34,966 bases of DNA from an uncultured Ruminococcus sp. (GTDB taxonomy: Bacteria > Bacillota > Clostridia > Oscillospirales > CAG-272), in NCBI GenBank assembly GCA_902803255.1, contig CADCPG010000066.1, positions 1-34,966 of the forward strand, in the 5' to 3' direction. The position numbers and the translations under genes were made by a program. The notes under the pieces were generated by a model. It was not told the DNA's origin. It searched no databases and was given only the letters and a program-made list of their open reading frames with translations. Shown in pieces: positions 1-7,444 of this stretch (the stretch's first letter is position 1; each line of letters opens with the position of its first letter).

Positions 1-10
1 AAAAAAGAAA

Positions 11-49
11 AACGGGTGAATCAGCGCCGAAAAACCGTTGCTTTTTTTC
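11..49 (+). terminator. Possible weak terminator of the gene upstream of the window
   Basis: AACGG at 11-15 can pair with CCGTT at 35-39 and is followed by GC and seven T at 42-48. The loop would be about 19 nt and the stem only 5 bp, so this is a weak candidate. It overlaps the -35 region of the rpsB promoter. Confidence 0.25.
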
Positions 50-66
50 CGCAGTTATGATATAAT
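38..66 (+). promoter_or_regulatory. Sigma-A-type promoter of rpsB-tsf
   Basis: A -35 hexamer TTGCTT (38-43) and a perfect -10 TATAAT (61-66) are separated by 17 bp. Transcription would begin near 73, giving a leader of about 125 nt before the rpsB start. A strong promoter fits a ribosomal protein operon. Confidence 0.8.
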
Positions 67-120
67 ATTGCAGTTTGCGCGGAATACCCGCGTATAAAAT
101 ACACACACATCACTCTCTCC

Positions 121-151
121 CGCCGCGGTGCCGTCTCACGGACGGTCGGCG
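121..151 (+). promoter_or_regulatory. GC-rich hairpin in the rpsB leader, possible S2 autoregulatory site
   Basis: CGCCG (121-125) can pair with CGGCG (147-151), and inside it CCGTC (131-135) pairs with GACGG (141-145) around a 5-nt loop. The structure lies in the roughly 125-nt leader of rpsB. Leaders of rpsB operons are autoregulated by S2 in several bacteria, so this may be such an element; no specific family consensus was recognised. Confidence 0.35.
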
Positions 152-197
152 CGCCGAATGATGTGGTGGAAAAACCAAATTCAGGAGGACATTGAAA

Positions 198-938
198 ATG
201 TCAGTCGTCACCATCAAGCAGCTGCTTGAAGCAGGCGTCCATTTCGGACACCACACCAGAAGATGGAACCCCAAGATGCAGGAGTACATCTTCACCGAAA
301 GAAACGGCATCTACATCATCGACCTCAACAAGACGGTCAAGAAGTTCGACGAAGCCTACGCATACGTGCGCGAGCTCTCCGAGAACGGCGGCACCCTTCT
401 TTTCGTCGGCACCAAGAAACAGGCTTCCGACGCCATCAAGGAAGAGGCCGAGCGCTGCGGCATGTACTACGTCAACGTGAGATGGCCGGGCGGAATGATG
501 ACCAACTTCAACACGATCAAGAAGTCGATCAACAAGCTCAACACTCTCGCGAAGATGAGCGAGGACGGAACCTGGGATTCGCTCACAAAGAAGGAAGCCG
601 CCGCGAAGCAGAAGGAACTTTCCGACCTTGAAAAGAACTACGGCGGCATCAAGAACATGACCACGCTTCCTTCGGCCGTCTTCATCGTCGACCCCAAGAA
701 AGAGGCCAACGCCGTTCTCGAAGCCAAGAAGCTCGGCATCCCCGTGATCGCCATCGTCGATACGAACTGCGACCCCGATGACGCCGATTACATCATCCCC
801 GGAAACGACGACGCCATCAGAGCCATCAAGCTCATCTCGTCGCTGCTTGCCGACGCCGTCATCGAAGGCCGTCAGGGCGAACAGCAGGAAGAGCCGGCCG
901 AGGCCGCCGAAGAGCCCGCCGCTCCCGCCGAGGAATGA
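198..938 (+). CDS. rpsB: Small ribosomal subunit protein uS2
   Basis: Encodes ribosomal protein S2 (246 aa), which sits between head and body of the 30S subunit and is needed for S1/mRNA docking. The N-terminus carries the family signature (LLEAGVHFGHHTRRWNPKM) followed by YIFTERNGIYIIDL; VRWPGGMMTNF and FIVDPKKEANAVLEAKKLGIPVIAIVD-like segments are also present. The ATG at 198 is chosen because AGGAGG (183-188) sits 9 nt upstream; an in-frame TTG at 192 is too close to it. The C-terminus is an acidic Ala/Glu/Pro tail (about the last 20 residues), common in Clostridia. It is first in a two-gene unit with tsf, 39 nt downstream, as in most bacteria. Confidence 0.98.
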   Translation: MSVVTIKQLLEAGVHFGHHTRRWNPKMQEYIFTERNGIYIIDLNKTVKKFDEAYAYVRELSENGGTLLFVGTKKQASDAIKEEAERCGMYYVNVRWPGGMMTNFNTIKKSINKLNTLAKMSEDGTWDSLTKKEAAAKQKELSDLEKNYGGIKNMTTLPSAVFIVDPKKEANAVLEAKKLGIPVIAIVDTNCDPDDADYIIPGNDDAIRAIKLISSLLADAVIEGRQGEQQEEPAEAAEEPAAPAEE

Positions 939-977
939 TCCGCGACACTGCCAGATAAAACAAGGAGAAAACTATAA

Positions 978-1916
978 ATGGCTACTATTTCAGCAAAAGA
1001 CGTTGCCGCTCTTCGCGCTAAGACCGGCATCGGAATGATGGAATGCAAGAAGGCTCTCGTCGAGGCCGAGGGCGATATGGAAAAGGCTCTCAAGCTCCTC
1101 AGGGAAAGAGGACTTGCCGTCGCCGCCAAGAAGGAAAGCAGGATCGCGGCCGAGGGCGTCGTTGACATTCTCACCGAGAACAACGTCTCCGCCGTCATCG
1201 AAGTCAACTCAGAGACCGACTTCGTCGCCCGCAACCAGGCGTTCCGCGATTTCGTCAGAGCTCTGCTCAAGACCGTCATCGCCGAAAGACCCGCCGATGT
1301 CGATGCCCTTATGCAGTGCAAATACGCCGATGATCCCTCGGTGACCGTCGACGCCAAGCTCAGCGAGATGCGCTTCACCATCGGCGAAAAGATCAGCATC
1401 AGACGCTTCGAGGTCCGTGAGGGCTTCACCGGCACATACGTGCACCACGACTCCAGCACCGCCGTCATCGTCTGCTTCGACGCCGACCCCGCCGCGGCCG
1501 CTACCGACGCCTTCGCCAAACTCGCGAAGAACATCGCCCTCCAGATCGCCGGCAACACCCCGTCGCCGACTTACGTGAGCAGGGAACAGGTCCCCGCAGC
1601 GGTATACGAGGAGGAGAAGAACATTCAGATCGCCGCTCTCAAGAACGATCCGAAGAACGCGAACAAGCCCGAGAACATCCTCGAAAAGATAGTTATCGGA
1701 AGAATGGGCAAGTTCTACGAGAACGTCTGCCTGCTCGACCAGCCCTACATTCTTGACGACGAACTCACCGTGGCGAAGTACATTGCCTCCGCGGCGAAGG
1801 AGATAGGCTCTCCCGTCAAAGTTAAGGAATTCATCCTCTACAACAGAGGCGAAGGCCTTCAGAAGAGAGAGGACAACTTCGCTGAAGAGATCGCCCAGAT
1901 GACGGGCAAGGCCTGA
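978..1916 (+). CDS. tsf: Elongation factor Ts
   Basis: Encodes EF-Ts (312 aa), the guanine nucleotide exchange factor that regenerates EF-Tu-GTP in the cytoplasm. The N-terminal UBA-like domain shows VAALRAKTGIGMMECKKAL (about residues 9-27), the hallmark of the family, followed by the core with VIEVNSETDFVARNQAF, which includes the TDFV EF-Tu contact motif. The length is close to that of Firmicutes EF-Ts (about 290-315). An AAGGAG ribosome binding site at 962-967 precedes the ATG by 10 nt. It follows rpsB in the same transcript and is closed by an intrinsic terminator 40 nt downstream, so rpsB-tsf appears to be a separate unit from pyrH. Confidence 0.97.
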   Translation: MATISAKDVAALRAKTGIGMMECKKALVEAEGDMEKALKLLRERGLAVAAKKESRIAAEGVVDILTENNVSAVIEVNSETDFVARNQAFRDFVRALLKTVIAERPADVDALMQCKYADDPSVTVDAKLSEMRFTIGEKISIRRFEVREGFTGTYVHHDSSTAVIVCFDADPAAAATDAFAKLAKNIALQIAGNTPSPTYVSREQVPAAVYEEEKNIQIAALKNDPKNANKPENILEKIVIGRMGKFYENVCLLDQPYILDDELTVAKYIASAAKEIGSPVKVKEFILYNRGEGLQKREDNFAEEIAQMTGKA

Positions 1917-1956
1917 TCGGCCGCTCTCACTGCCGGCATCGAGCCGTATCATAAAA

Positions 1957-1990
1957 GACCGGAAGACGGAAACGCCTTCCGGCCTTTTTC
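1957..1990 (+). terminator. Intrinsic terminator after tsf
   Basis: CCGGAAG (1959-1965) pairs with CTTCCGG (1976-1982), extended by CG/CG around a GAAA tetraloop with one A-C mismatch, and is followed by CCTTTTT (1983-1989). This is a textbook Rho-independent terminator closing the rpsB-tsf unit. Confidence 0.9.
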
Positions 1991-2017
1991 TAGCCGCCGT
2001 CCGCCGATATATATATA

Positions 2018-2046
2018 TTGACAAAACGGCGGAAAAAAGATATAAT
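2018..2046 (+). promoter_or_regulatory. Consensus sigma-A promoter of the pyrH operon
   Basis: TTGACA (2018-2023), a 17-bp spacer and TATAAT (2041-2046) match the consensus at every position. A CCGCCGT/ACGGCGG inverted repeat (1994-2000 and 2026-2032) brackets the -35 box and could be an operator or a coincidence. The start would lie near 2053, leaving a leader of about 100 nt before pyrH. Confidence 0.88.
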
Positions 2047-2155
2047 ATTATGATTAAATATACAATCAGGCGGGACAGGCTCCGGCCGTAGCGCCGGCCA
2101 CGCACCGCATTTACGGGATCCCAGATCATTTTTTACGGAAACGGGGACTTTTATC

Positions 2156-2902
2156 ATGAACAGAAACGCCGATCTCCCGAACAGGGGATACAAGTACCGA
2201 AGGGTGCTGCTGAAACTTTCCGGTGAAGCGGTATCCGGTCGCGGAAACGGGGACGCCGCCGGGATCATCGATTTCCCGCTGCTCGACCGTATAGCGCAGA
2301 CGCTGACGAAGCTCGCCGCCGACGGCCTTGAGGTCGCGGTCATTTTCGGCGCCGGCAACATCTGGAGAGGCCGCAGCGGCGGCGGTATGGACAGGGTCAC
2401 CGCCGACAGGATGGGCATGCTCGCGACCGTCATAAACTGCTTGGCCGGTATGGACGCCGTAAGGAGAGCCGGAGGAAAAGCCGTGCTCTTCACGTCGACG
2501 CCCATGATGCCGTACGGTGAATACTACTCGACCGACAGGGCAAAGGCCGCCCTCGCCGAGGGGAACGTCGTCTTCTTCGGCGGCGGGACCGGCTCCCCCT
2601 ACTTCTCGACCGACACGGCCGGCATCCTCCGCGCCGCGGAGATCGGAGCCGATGTTTTCCTGCTGGCAAAAAACATCGACGGGATCTACAGCGGCGACCC
2701 GAGAAAAGACAGCTCCGCCGTCAAATACGGGAAGATCACCTATTCCGACATGATGGAAAAGCAGCTCAAGGGCATCGATCTGACCGCTTCGGCGTTCGGA
2801 GCAGATTTCGGCCCCGAGGCTTTCGCTTTCCTCCTTTCGGACCCCGAGGACATAGTCAGGGCCGTCAGGGGCGGGTGCGACGGGACTGTCATTACGAAAT
2901 GA
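2156..2902 (+). CDS. pyrH: UMP kinase
   Basis: Encodes uridylate kinase (248 aa), which phosphorylates UMP to UDP in pyrimidine nucleotide synthesis; the enzyme belongs to the amino acid kinase fold, not the P-loop NMP kinases. Family motifs include RRVLLKLSGE (about 15-24), GAGNIWRG (65-72), the DRMGMLATVIN segment (84-94) and GTGSPYFSTDTA near residue 145. The N-terminus has about ten residues before the usual GYKYRRVLLK start. Only a poor ribosome binding site (GGGG at 2143-2146) precedes the ATG. It starts its own transcript from a consensus promoter and is followed by frr, the order normal in Firmicutes. Confidence 0.96.
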   Translation: MNRNADLPNRGYKYRRVLLKLSGEAVSGRGNGDAAGIIDFPLLDRIAQTLTKLAADGLEVAVIFGAGNIWRGRSGGGMDRVTADRMGMLATVINCLAGMDAVRRAGGKAVLFTSTPMMPYGEYYSTDRAKAALAEGNVVFFGGGTGSPYFSTDTAGILRAAEIGADVFLLAKNIDGIYSGDPRKDSSAVKYGKITYSDMMEKQLKGIDLTASAFGADFGPEAFAFLLSDPEDIVRAVRGGCDGTVITK

Positions 2903-2940
2903 AATCAGAATACTGAAAATACAAATACGGAGGCATAGTG

Positions 2941-3495
2941 ATGAAACTTGATTGCGCTTCATATGAAGACAGAATGAAAAAATCGATCGCCGCTTTTGAA
3001 GAGGAGCTTTCGATGATCAGAGCCGGCAGGGCCAACCCCGCGCTTCTCAACGGAATTAGCTTCGAGTACTACGGCGCTCCCACCCCCCTCAACACGATGG
3101 CAGACATCAAGGTTACCGACGCCAAGACGATCACGGTATCGCCCTATGACCAGAGCACGCTCAAGGCCATCGAGAAGGCCATTCTCGCGTCCGACATCGG
3201 CATCACACCCAACAACGACGGCAAATGCCTGAGGCTCGTATTCCCGCAGCCCTCCGAGGAGCGCCGCCGCGAACTCTCCAAGCAGATCCAGAAGATGAGC
3301 GAGGAGGCCAAGGTGGCCATCCGCAATATCAGACGTGACGCCAACGAGAAATGCAAGAAGATGAAAAAAGACTCCGAGATGACCGAGGATGAACAGAAGG
3401 CTTCCGAGAAGAAGGTCCAGGACCTGACTGACAGGTACATTAAGGAAGTCGAATCGGTGACCGCGAACAAAGTCGCGGAGATAATGGAGGTCTGA
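2941..3495 (+). CDS. frr: Ribosome recycling factor
   Basis: Encodes RRF (184 aa), which with EF-G splits post-termination ribosomes in the cytoplasm. The sequence shows MIRAGRANPALLNGISFEYYG, VSPYDQSTLKAIEKAI, SDIGITPNNDG and the LVFPQPSEERRRELSKQ segment, all diagnostic; length matches the family (about 185 aa). The ATG at 2941 is preferred over the adjacent in-frame GTG at 2938 because the CGGAGG site (2928-2933) then has 7-nt spacing. It lies 38 nt after pyrH and is probably co-transcribed with it and with uppS. Confidence 0.97.
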   Translation: MKLDCASYEDRMKKSIAAFEEELSMIRAGRANPALLNGISFEYYGAPTPLNTMADIKVTDAKTITVSPYDQSTLKAIEKAILASDIGITPNNDGKCLRLVFPQPSEERRRELSKQIQKMSEEAKVAIRNIRRDANEKCKKMKKDSEMTEDEQKASEKKVQDLTDRYIKEVESVTANKVAEIMEV

Positions 3496-3549
3496 TCCAC
3501 CGGTATGGCTGGAAAGACCGGAACTATCACGCCTTCGAAGGAGACGAGC

Positions 3550-4266
3550 ATGAGACTCGTCTCCTCCGGAGGGCTGCGTCACATCGCTTTCATTATGGAC
3601 GGTAACGGCCGGTGGGCGGAGCGCAGGGGACTCCCCAGAAGGTTCGGGCACAGCCACGGAGCGTCAAAGTTCAAGGAGATAGTGCGCTACTGCGGTGATA
3701 TAGGCATACGCTACGTCACCGTTTACGCCTTCTCCACAGAGAACTGGTCGCGGCCCGAGGCCGAGGTCGACACCATCATGGGCCTTCTTTCGGACTATCT
3801 CGACGACTGCGAGAAGACCGCTGAGAAGGACAGCCTGCGCATGCGCTTCATAGGAGACCTGTCGCGCTTCGACGACGGCTTCCGGTCGCGCGTCGCGGCG
3901 CTCGAAGCCCGGACGTCAGGCTACCGGAACTCGCTGAACGTCGCGCTGAATTACGGAGGCCGCGACGAGATCGTAAGGGCGTGCCGGAAGCTGGCGGAGT
4001 CGGGACGTGAGATAACCGAGGAGTCGGTGGGAGACGCTCTCGACACGTCGGGCATCCCCGAACCCGATCTCATCGTGCGGACGGCGGGCGAGAAGAGACT
4101 GTCGAATTTTCTTATGTGGCAGTCGGCATATTCCGAACTGTATTTCACCGATACGCTCTGGCCGGATATGACTCCGGCCGAGGTCGACAGGGCCGTAGCG
4201 GACTTTTTTTCGCGCGGCAGAAGATTCGGCGGTGTAAAGAACATTAAAGACAGGTCTGACGGATGA
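3550..4266 (+). CDS. uppS: Isoprenyl transferase (undecaprenyl diphosphate synthase)
   Basis: Encodes a cis-prenyltransferase (238 aa from this start) that condenses IPP onto FPP to make the undecaprenyl diphosphate carrier for peptidoglycan. HIAFIMDGNGRWA (about 11-23) holds the catalytic Asp and GNGRW pyrophosphate-binding motif; YAFSTENWSRP, LNVALNYGGRDEIV and the RTAGEKRLSNFLMWQ segment complete the family signature. An upstream in-frame ATG at 3505 would add 15 residues, but the ATG at 3550 has AAGGAG at 3538-3543 with 6-nt spacing and starts close to the conserved core. It lies just upstream of cdsA with one base between stop and start. Confidence 0.96.
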   Translation: MRLVSSGGLRHIAFIMDGNGRWAERRGLPRRFGHSHGASKFKEIVRYCGDIGIRYVTVYAFSTENWSRPEAEVDTIMGLLSDYLDDCEKTAEKDSLRMRFIGDLSRFDDGFRSRVAALEARTSGYRNSLNVALNYGGRDEIVRACRKLAESGREITEESVGDALDTSGIPEPDLIVRTAGEKRLSNFLMWQSAYSELYFTDTLWPDMTPAEVDRAVADFFSRGRRFGGVKNIKDRSDG

Positions 4267-4267
4267 G

Positions 4268-5098
4268 ATGAAAAAAAGGATTATCACAGCTTTCGGGATG
4301 GCGGTCGTATTCGTGCCGGTGCTCTTCTTCACCGATACCTTCGCGCTTCCGCTGGCATGCGCGGTTCTTTCCGGATTCGCCGCATACGAGATACTCGACT
4401 GCTGCGGCATACGTAAAAACATACATATGACGGTGTTCTCGGTGCTCTTCGCGGCGCTGATGCCTTTCGCCGCGAGATATCTTCCCGCGACGAGATTCTT
4501 TACGGCTGTTTTCCCTCTTTGCGCGCTGACCGTGGTGTTCTTCCTCGTATGCGCCGCTTTCTCCGACGAGAAGATACCGCTGAAGGAGTCGGCTGTATCG
4601 TCGGCCATCCTGATCTATTCGTCCGTCGGTTTCTCGGCGCTCGTCCTGATCAACGACATCGACGGACACGGATTCTATCTCTTCCTCGCGGTTATAATCT
4701 CGGCGTGGGCTACCGATATGTTCGCATATTTCACCGGAATGCTCTTCGGAAAGCACAAACTGATCCCGAAGGTCAGTCCTAAAAAAACTGTCGAGGGCGC
4801 CGTCGGAGGCGTGGTGTGCTCGGTCGGCTCGATGATCCTTTACGGTTTTATCGTCAGCAGGGTGTCGCCAGAGATCAGACCCAACTATCTCGTCATCGGC
4901 ATCGCGACGCTCTTCACCTCCGTCCTGTCCCAGGCCGGAGATCTCATTATGTCGGCCCTTAAGCGGACGTACGGCATCAAGGATTTCGGGAAGATCTTCC
5001 CGGGGCACGGCGGCGTGCTCGACCGGTTCGATTCGGTGATAGCCGTCTCGTGCATCATGTTTCTCGCCGGTTCGCTCTTCAGTTTCTTCACGGCATAA
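4268..5098 (+). CDS. cdsA: Phosphatidate cytidylyltransferase (CDP-diglyceride synthase)
   Basis: Encodes an integral membrane enzyme (276 aa) that makes CDP-diacylglycerol from phosphatidic acid and CTP, the branch point of phospholipid synthesis. About eight hydrophobic segments are visible. The C-terminal CDS signature is complete: SALKRTYGIKD, FGKIFPGHGGVLDRFD (about 233-259), with the metal-binding aspartates. WATDMFAYFTG and SPKKTVEGAVGG are further family landmarks. The ATG begins one base after the uppS stop, so translation is probably coupled. Its product CDP-DAG is the expected lipid donor for the CDP-alcohol phosphatidyltransferase at 13092. Confidence 0.96.
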   Translation: MKKRIITAFGMAVVFVPVLFFTDTFALPLACAVLSGFAAYEILDCCGIRKNIHMTVFSVLFAALMPFAARYLPATRFFTAVFPLCALTVVFFLVCAAFSDEKIPLKESAVSSAILIYSSVGFSALVLINDIDGHGFYLFLAVIISAWATDMFAYFTGMLFGKHKLIPKVSPKKTVEGAVGGVVCSVGSMILYGFIVSRVSPEIRPNYLVIGIATLFTSVLSQAGDLIMSALKRTYGIKDFGKIFPGHGGVLDRFDSVIAVSCIMFLAGSLFSFFTA

Positions 5099-5152
5099 CG
5101 GCCCGCTCCCGCATACCCCCAAAAACGATCATCAGGCGGAAGATATTTGATC

Positions 5153-6376
5153 ATGACATCAGACGGACGCGCGGTATCCCGCGCCTGTGAAAACGAAAAG
5201 AGAACAAAGTCGTGCCTCACGAGCGCGCCTGGGATAATGATCCTCGGAGCCACCGGATCGGTGGGCTCGCAGGCGGCGGACGTCGCTCAAAAGCGCGGGT
5301 ACGACGTCAGGGCGGTATCCGCGAACCGCAACTCGAAGGCGGTCGAGGATCTGTGCAGGCTCTTCCGGCCCGAGGCGGCCGCCATGGCGGACGAGGGTGC
5401 CGCGGCAGACCTCAAGGTCCGGGTGGCCGACATCGGAACGAAGGTCTATTCGGGCTCTGACGGGCTGACCGAGATGATCCGCTCGGTATCCGCCGATACC
5501 GTCGTCAACGCGGTGAGCGGCGCGGCAGGGCTCGCTCCGACACTCGCGGCGATGGAGAGCGGAATGAGGCTCGCCCTGGCCAACAAGGAATCCCTCGTGA
5601 TCGCCGGCGACGCCGTAATGAGCGAAGCCCGTCGGACGGGGACCGAGATAATACCCGTCGACAGCGAGCATTCGGCCATTTTCCAGTGCCTGAAGTCGGG
5701 CGGGGACGGAGAGGCGAGAGAACTGATACTCACCGCGTCGGGAGGCCCGTTTTTCGGCATGAAGCGGGCGGAACTCGGCTCGATCACCCCCGAGCGGGCG
5801 CTCGACCACCCCGTGTGGAAGATGGGGGCGGAGATCACGGTTGACAGCGCGACGCTTATGAACAAGGGATTCGAGGTCATAGAGGCGTCGAAGCTTTTCG
5901 GCATGCCGGGCGGCAGCATATCCGTCCTCGTGCACAGACAGGGCGTCGTCCATTCGCTCGTACGGTTCGCCGACAACTCCTATATCGCGCAGATGTCGAA
6001 GCCCGACATGAGGCTTTGCGTCGAATACGCCGTCGATTATCCGCACAGGACCTTCCCCGTGATAGACCGCCTCGATCTGACGTCTGTCGGTCCCATCACT
6101 TTCGAGAAGCCCGACACAGAGACTTTCGTCCCGCTCTCGCTCGCATATCACGCGCTTAAGGCCGGAGGGGCGCTTCCGGCGGTGCTGCACGCGGCAAATT
6201 CCGCCGCGGTGTCGGCGTTCTTAAAAAAGAATATCGGCTTTACCGGTATATTCGACATACTGGAGAAGACGGTCGCGCGCTTCACGGACTCCGCCTCCTG
6301 CTCCGAGCTTCCCGATATCCTCTCGGCTGCCGCCGAAGCGGAAAGGTATGCCGCGTCTCTCGCGGCAGGAAAATGA
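5153..6376 (+). CDS. dxr: 1-deoxy-D-xylulose 5-phosphate reductoisomerase
   Basis: Encodes DXR (407 aa from this start), which converts DXP to MEP with NADPH, the committed step of the MEP isoprenoid pathway. MILGATGSVGSQ is the dinucleotide-binding loop; ANKESLVIAG, PVDSEHSAIFQCL, LTASGGPFFG and DSATLMNKGFEVIEA carry the metal and substrate residues. Starting at ATG 5153 leaves about 28 residues before the Rossmann strand, longer than usual; an ATG at 5237 gives 379 aa but would clip the first beta-strand. GGCGGAAG at 5136-5143 could serve as the ribosome binding site for 5153. The gene sits between cdsA and rseP as in other Firmicutes. Confidence 0.95.
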   Translation: MTSDGRAVSRACENEKRTKSCLTSAPGIMILGATGSVGSQAADVAQKRGYDVRAVSANRNSKAVEDLCRLFRPEAAAMADEGAAADLKVRVADIGTKVYSGSDGLTEMIRSVSADTVVNAVSGAAGLAPTLAAMESGMRLALANKESLVIAGDAVMSEARRTGTEIIPVDSEHSAIFQCLKSGGDGEARELILTASGGPFFGMKRAELGSITPERALDHPVWKMGAEITVDSATLMNKGFEVIEASKLFGMPGGSISVLVHRQGVVHSLVRFADNSYIAQMSKPDMRLCVEYAVDYPHRTFPVIDRLDLTSVGPITFEKPDTETFVPLSLAYHALKAGGALPAVLHAANSAAVSAFLKKNIGFTGIFDILEKTVARFTDSASCSELPDILSAAAEAERYAASLAAGK

Positions 6377-6412
6377 CACCGCCCCCGGCGGTAACATCTT
6401 ATCTTATCTGAA

Positions 6413-7438
6413 ATGTGGTTTCTTTATCTGTTGCTCACACTGTTGCTGCTTGACATACTAGTCGTCCTTCACGAAGGGGGACATTTTCTCGTTGCCAGGC
6501 TCTGCGGTATCAAAGTACTTGAATTCTCGGTCGGTATGGGCCCCAAGGTGCTCTCGCACGTATCGAAGAAGAGCGGGATACGCTATTCGTTCCGCGCCTT
6601 CCCGATAGGGGGCTATGTGCAGATGGAGGGAGAGGACGGCGAATCCGACGAGCAGGGCTCTTTTTCTTCGATGCCGCTGTATAAGCGGTTTGCCACTGTC
6701 CTTGCCGGCCCGTTCGTAAATATCCTCATCGGGTTTTTATGCATGTTCTTCATCGTGCTTTTCTCGACGCCCGTCTCGACCGTCGTAGCCGATTTTCAGG
6801 ACGGCGCGACGAGCCCCGGGTACGGACTTGCAGCGGGCGACAAGATCATAAAGGTCGGTCCGACGAGAGTCCACAGCGGCAGCGAGCTCGTTTACGAGAT
6901 CCTGAACCGCGGATATGAACCGGTCGACCTGACAGTTATTCGCGACGGCGAAAAGATCCTGCTCCCGGGCGTGGTATTCCCGACCGAAGAGGAGGAGGGC
7001 ACATCCTTCGGCAGATACGACTTCGTGCTTTACGCCATGCGAAAGACTCCCGGCAATCTGCTCGAGCAGGCCTTCTTCAGATCAGTATCGACGGTCAAGA
7101 TGGTATTCGACTCGATCGGAGGGCTCGTCACCGGACGGTTCGGAGTCGATTCTGTCTCGGGTCCCATTGGCATATCATCTGCCGTCGGAGAGGCCGCTAA
7201 GGCCGGTTTTTCCAGTCTGTTCTACCTGTTTACCGTCATTTCGGTCAACCTCGGCATCATGAACCTCCTGCCTCTTCCGGCGCTTGACGGCGGAAGGATA
7301 CTCATGCTCCTCATCGAACTCGTGATCCGGAGGAAGGTGAAGCCGGAGGTCGAGGGGTATATCAACTTCGCCGGGATGGTGATCCTCCTGACCCTCACCG
7401 TGTTCATCACGGCAAAGGATATCATAAAACTGTTTTAA
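6413..7438 (+). CDS. rseP: Site-2 intramembrane zinc metalloprotease RseP/RasP
   Basis: Encodes a membrane-embedded protease (341 aa) that cuts transmembrane segments of anti-sigma factors and leftover signal peptides. The first helix carries the zinc motif HEGGH (H20, E21, H24); a PDZ-like region lies around residues 130-190 (GYGLAAGDKIIKVG); and NLLPLPALDGGRIL near residue 290 supplies the third zinc ligand. The family name is certain; the substrate is not. No recognisable Shine-Dalgarno sequence precedes the ATG at 6413 (the upstream stretch is TCTTATCTTATCTGAA), so initiation may be weak or depend on reinitiation from dxr 36 nt upstream. A short GC hairpin (6378-6392) lies in that gap. 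Confidence 0.95.
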   Translation: MWFLYLLLTLLLLDILVVLHEGGHFLVARLCGIKVLEFSVGMGPKVLSHVSKKSGIRYSFRAFPIGGYVQMEGEDGESDEQGSFSSMPLYKRFATVLAGPFVNILIGFLCMFFIVLFSTPVSTVVADFQDGATSPGYGLAAGDKIIKVGPTRVHSGSELVYEILNRGYEPVDLTVIRDGEKILLPGVVFPTEEEEGTSFGRYDFVLYAMRKTPGNLLEQAFFRSVSTVKMVFDSIGGLVTGRFGVDSVSGPIGISSAVGEAAKAGFSSLFYLFTVISVNLGIMNLLPLPALDGGRILMLLIELVIRRKVKPEVEGYINFAGMVILLTLTVFITAKDIIKLF

Positions 7439-7444
7439 GCTGCC

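Noticed and set aside
5159..6190. Long minus-strand ORF (343 codons) opposite dxr
   Set aside because: It is antisense to a confidently assigned gene, has no family motifs and a low-complexity Arg/His/Gly-rich product; such ORFs arise from the GC-rich codon pattern.
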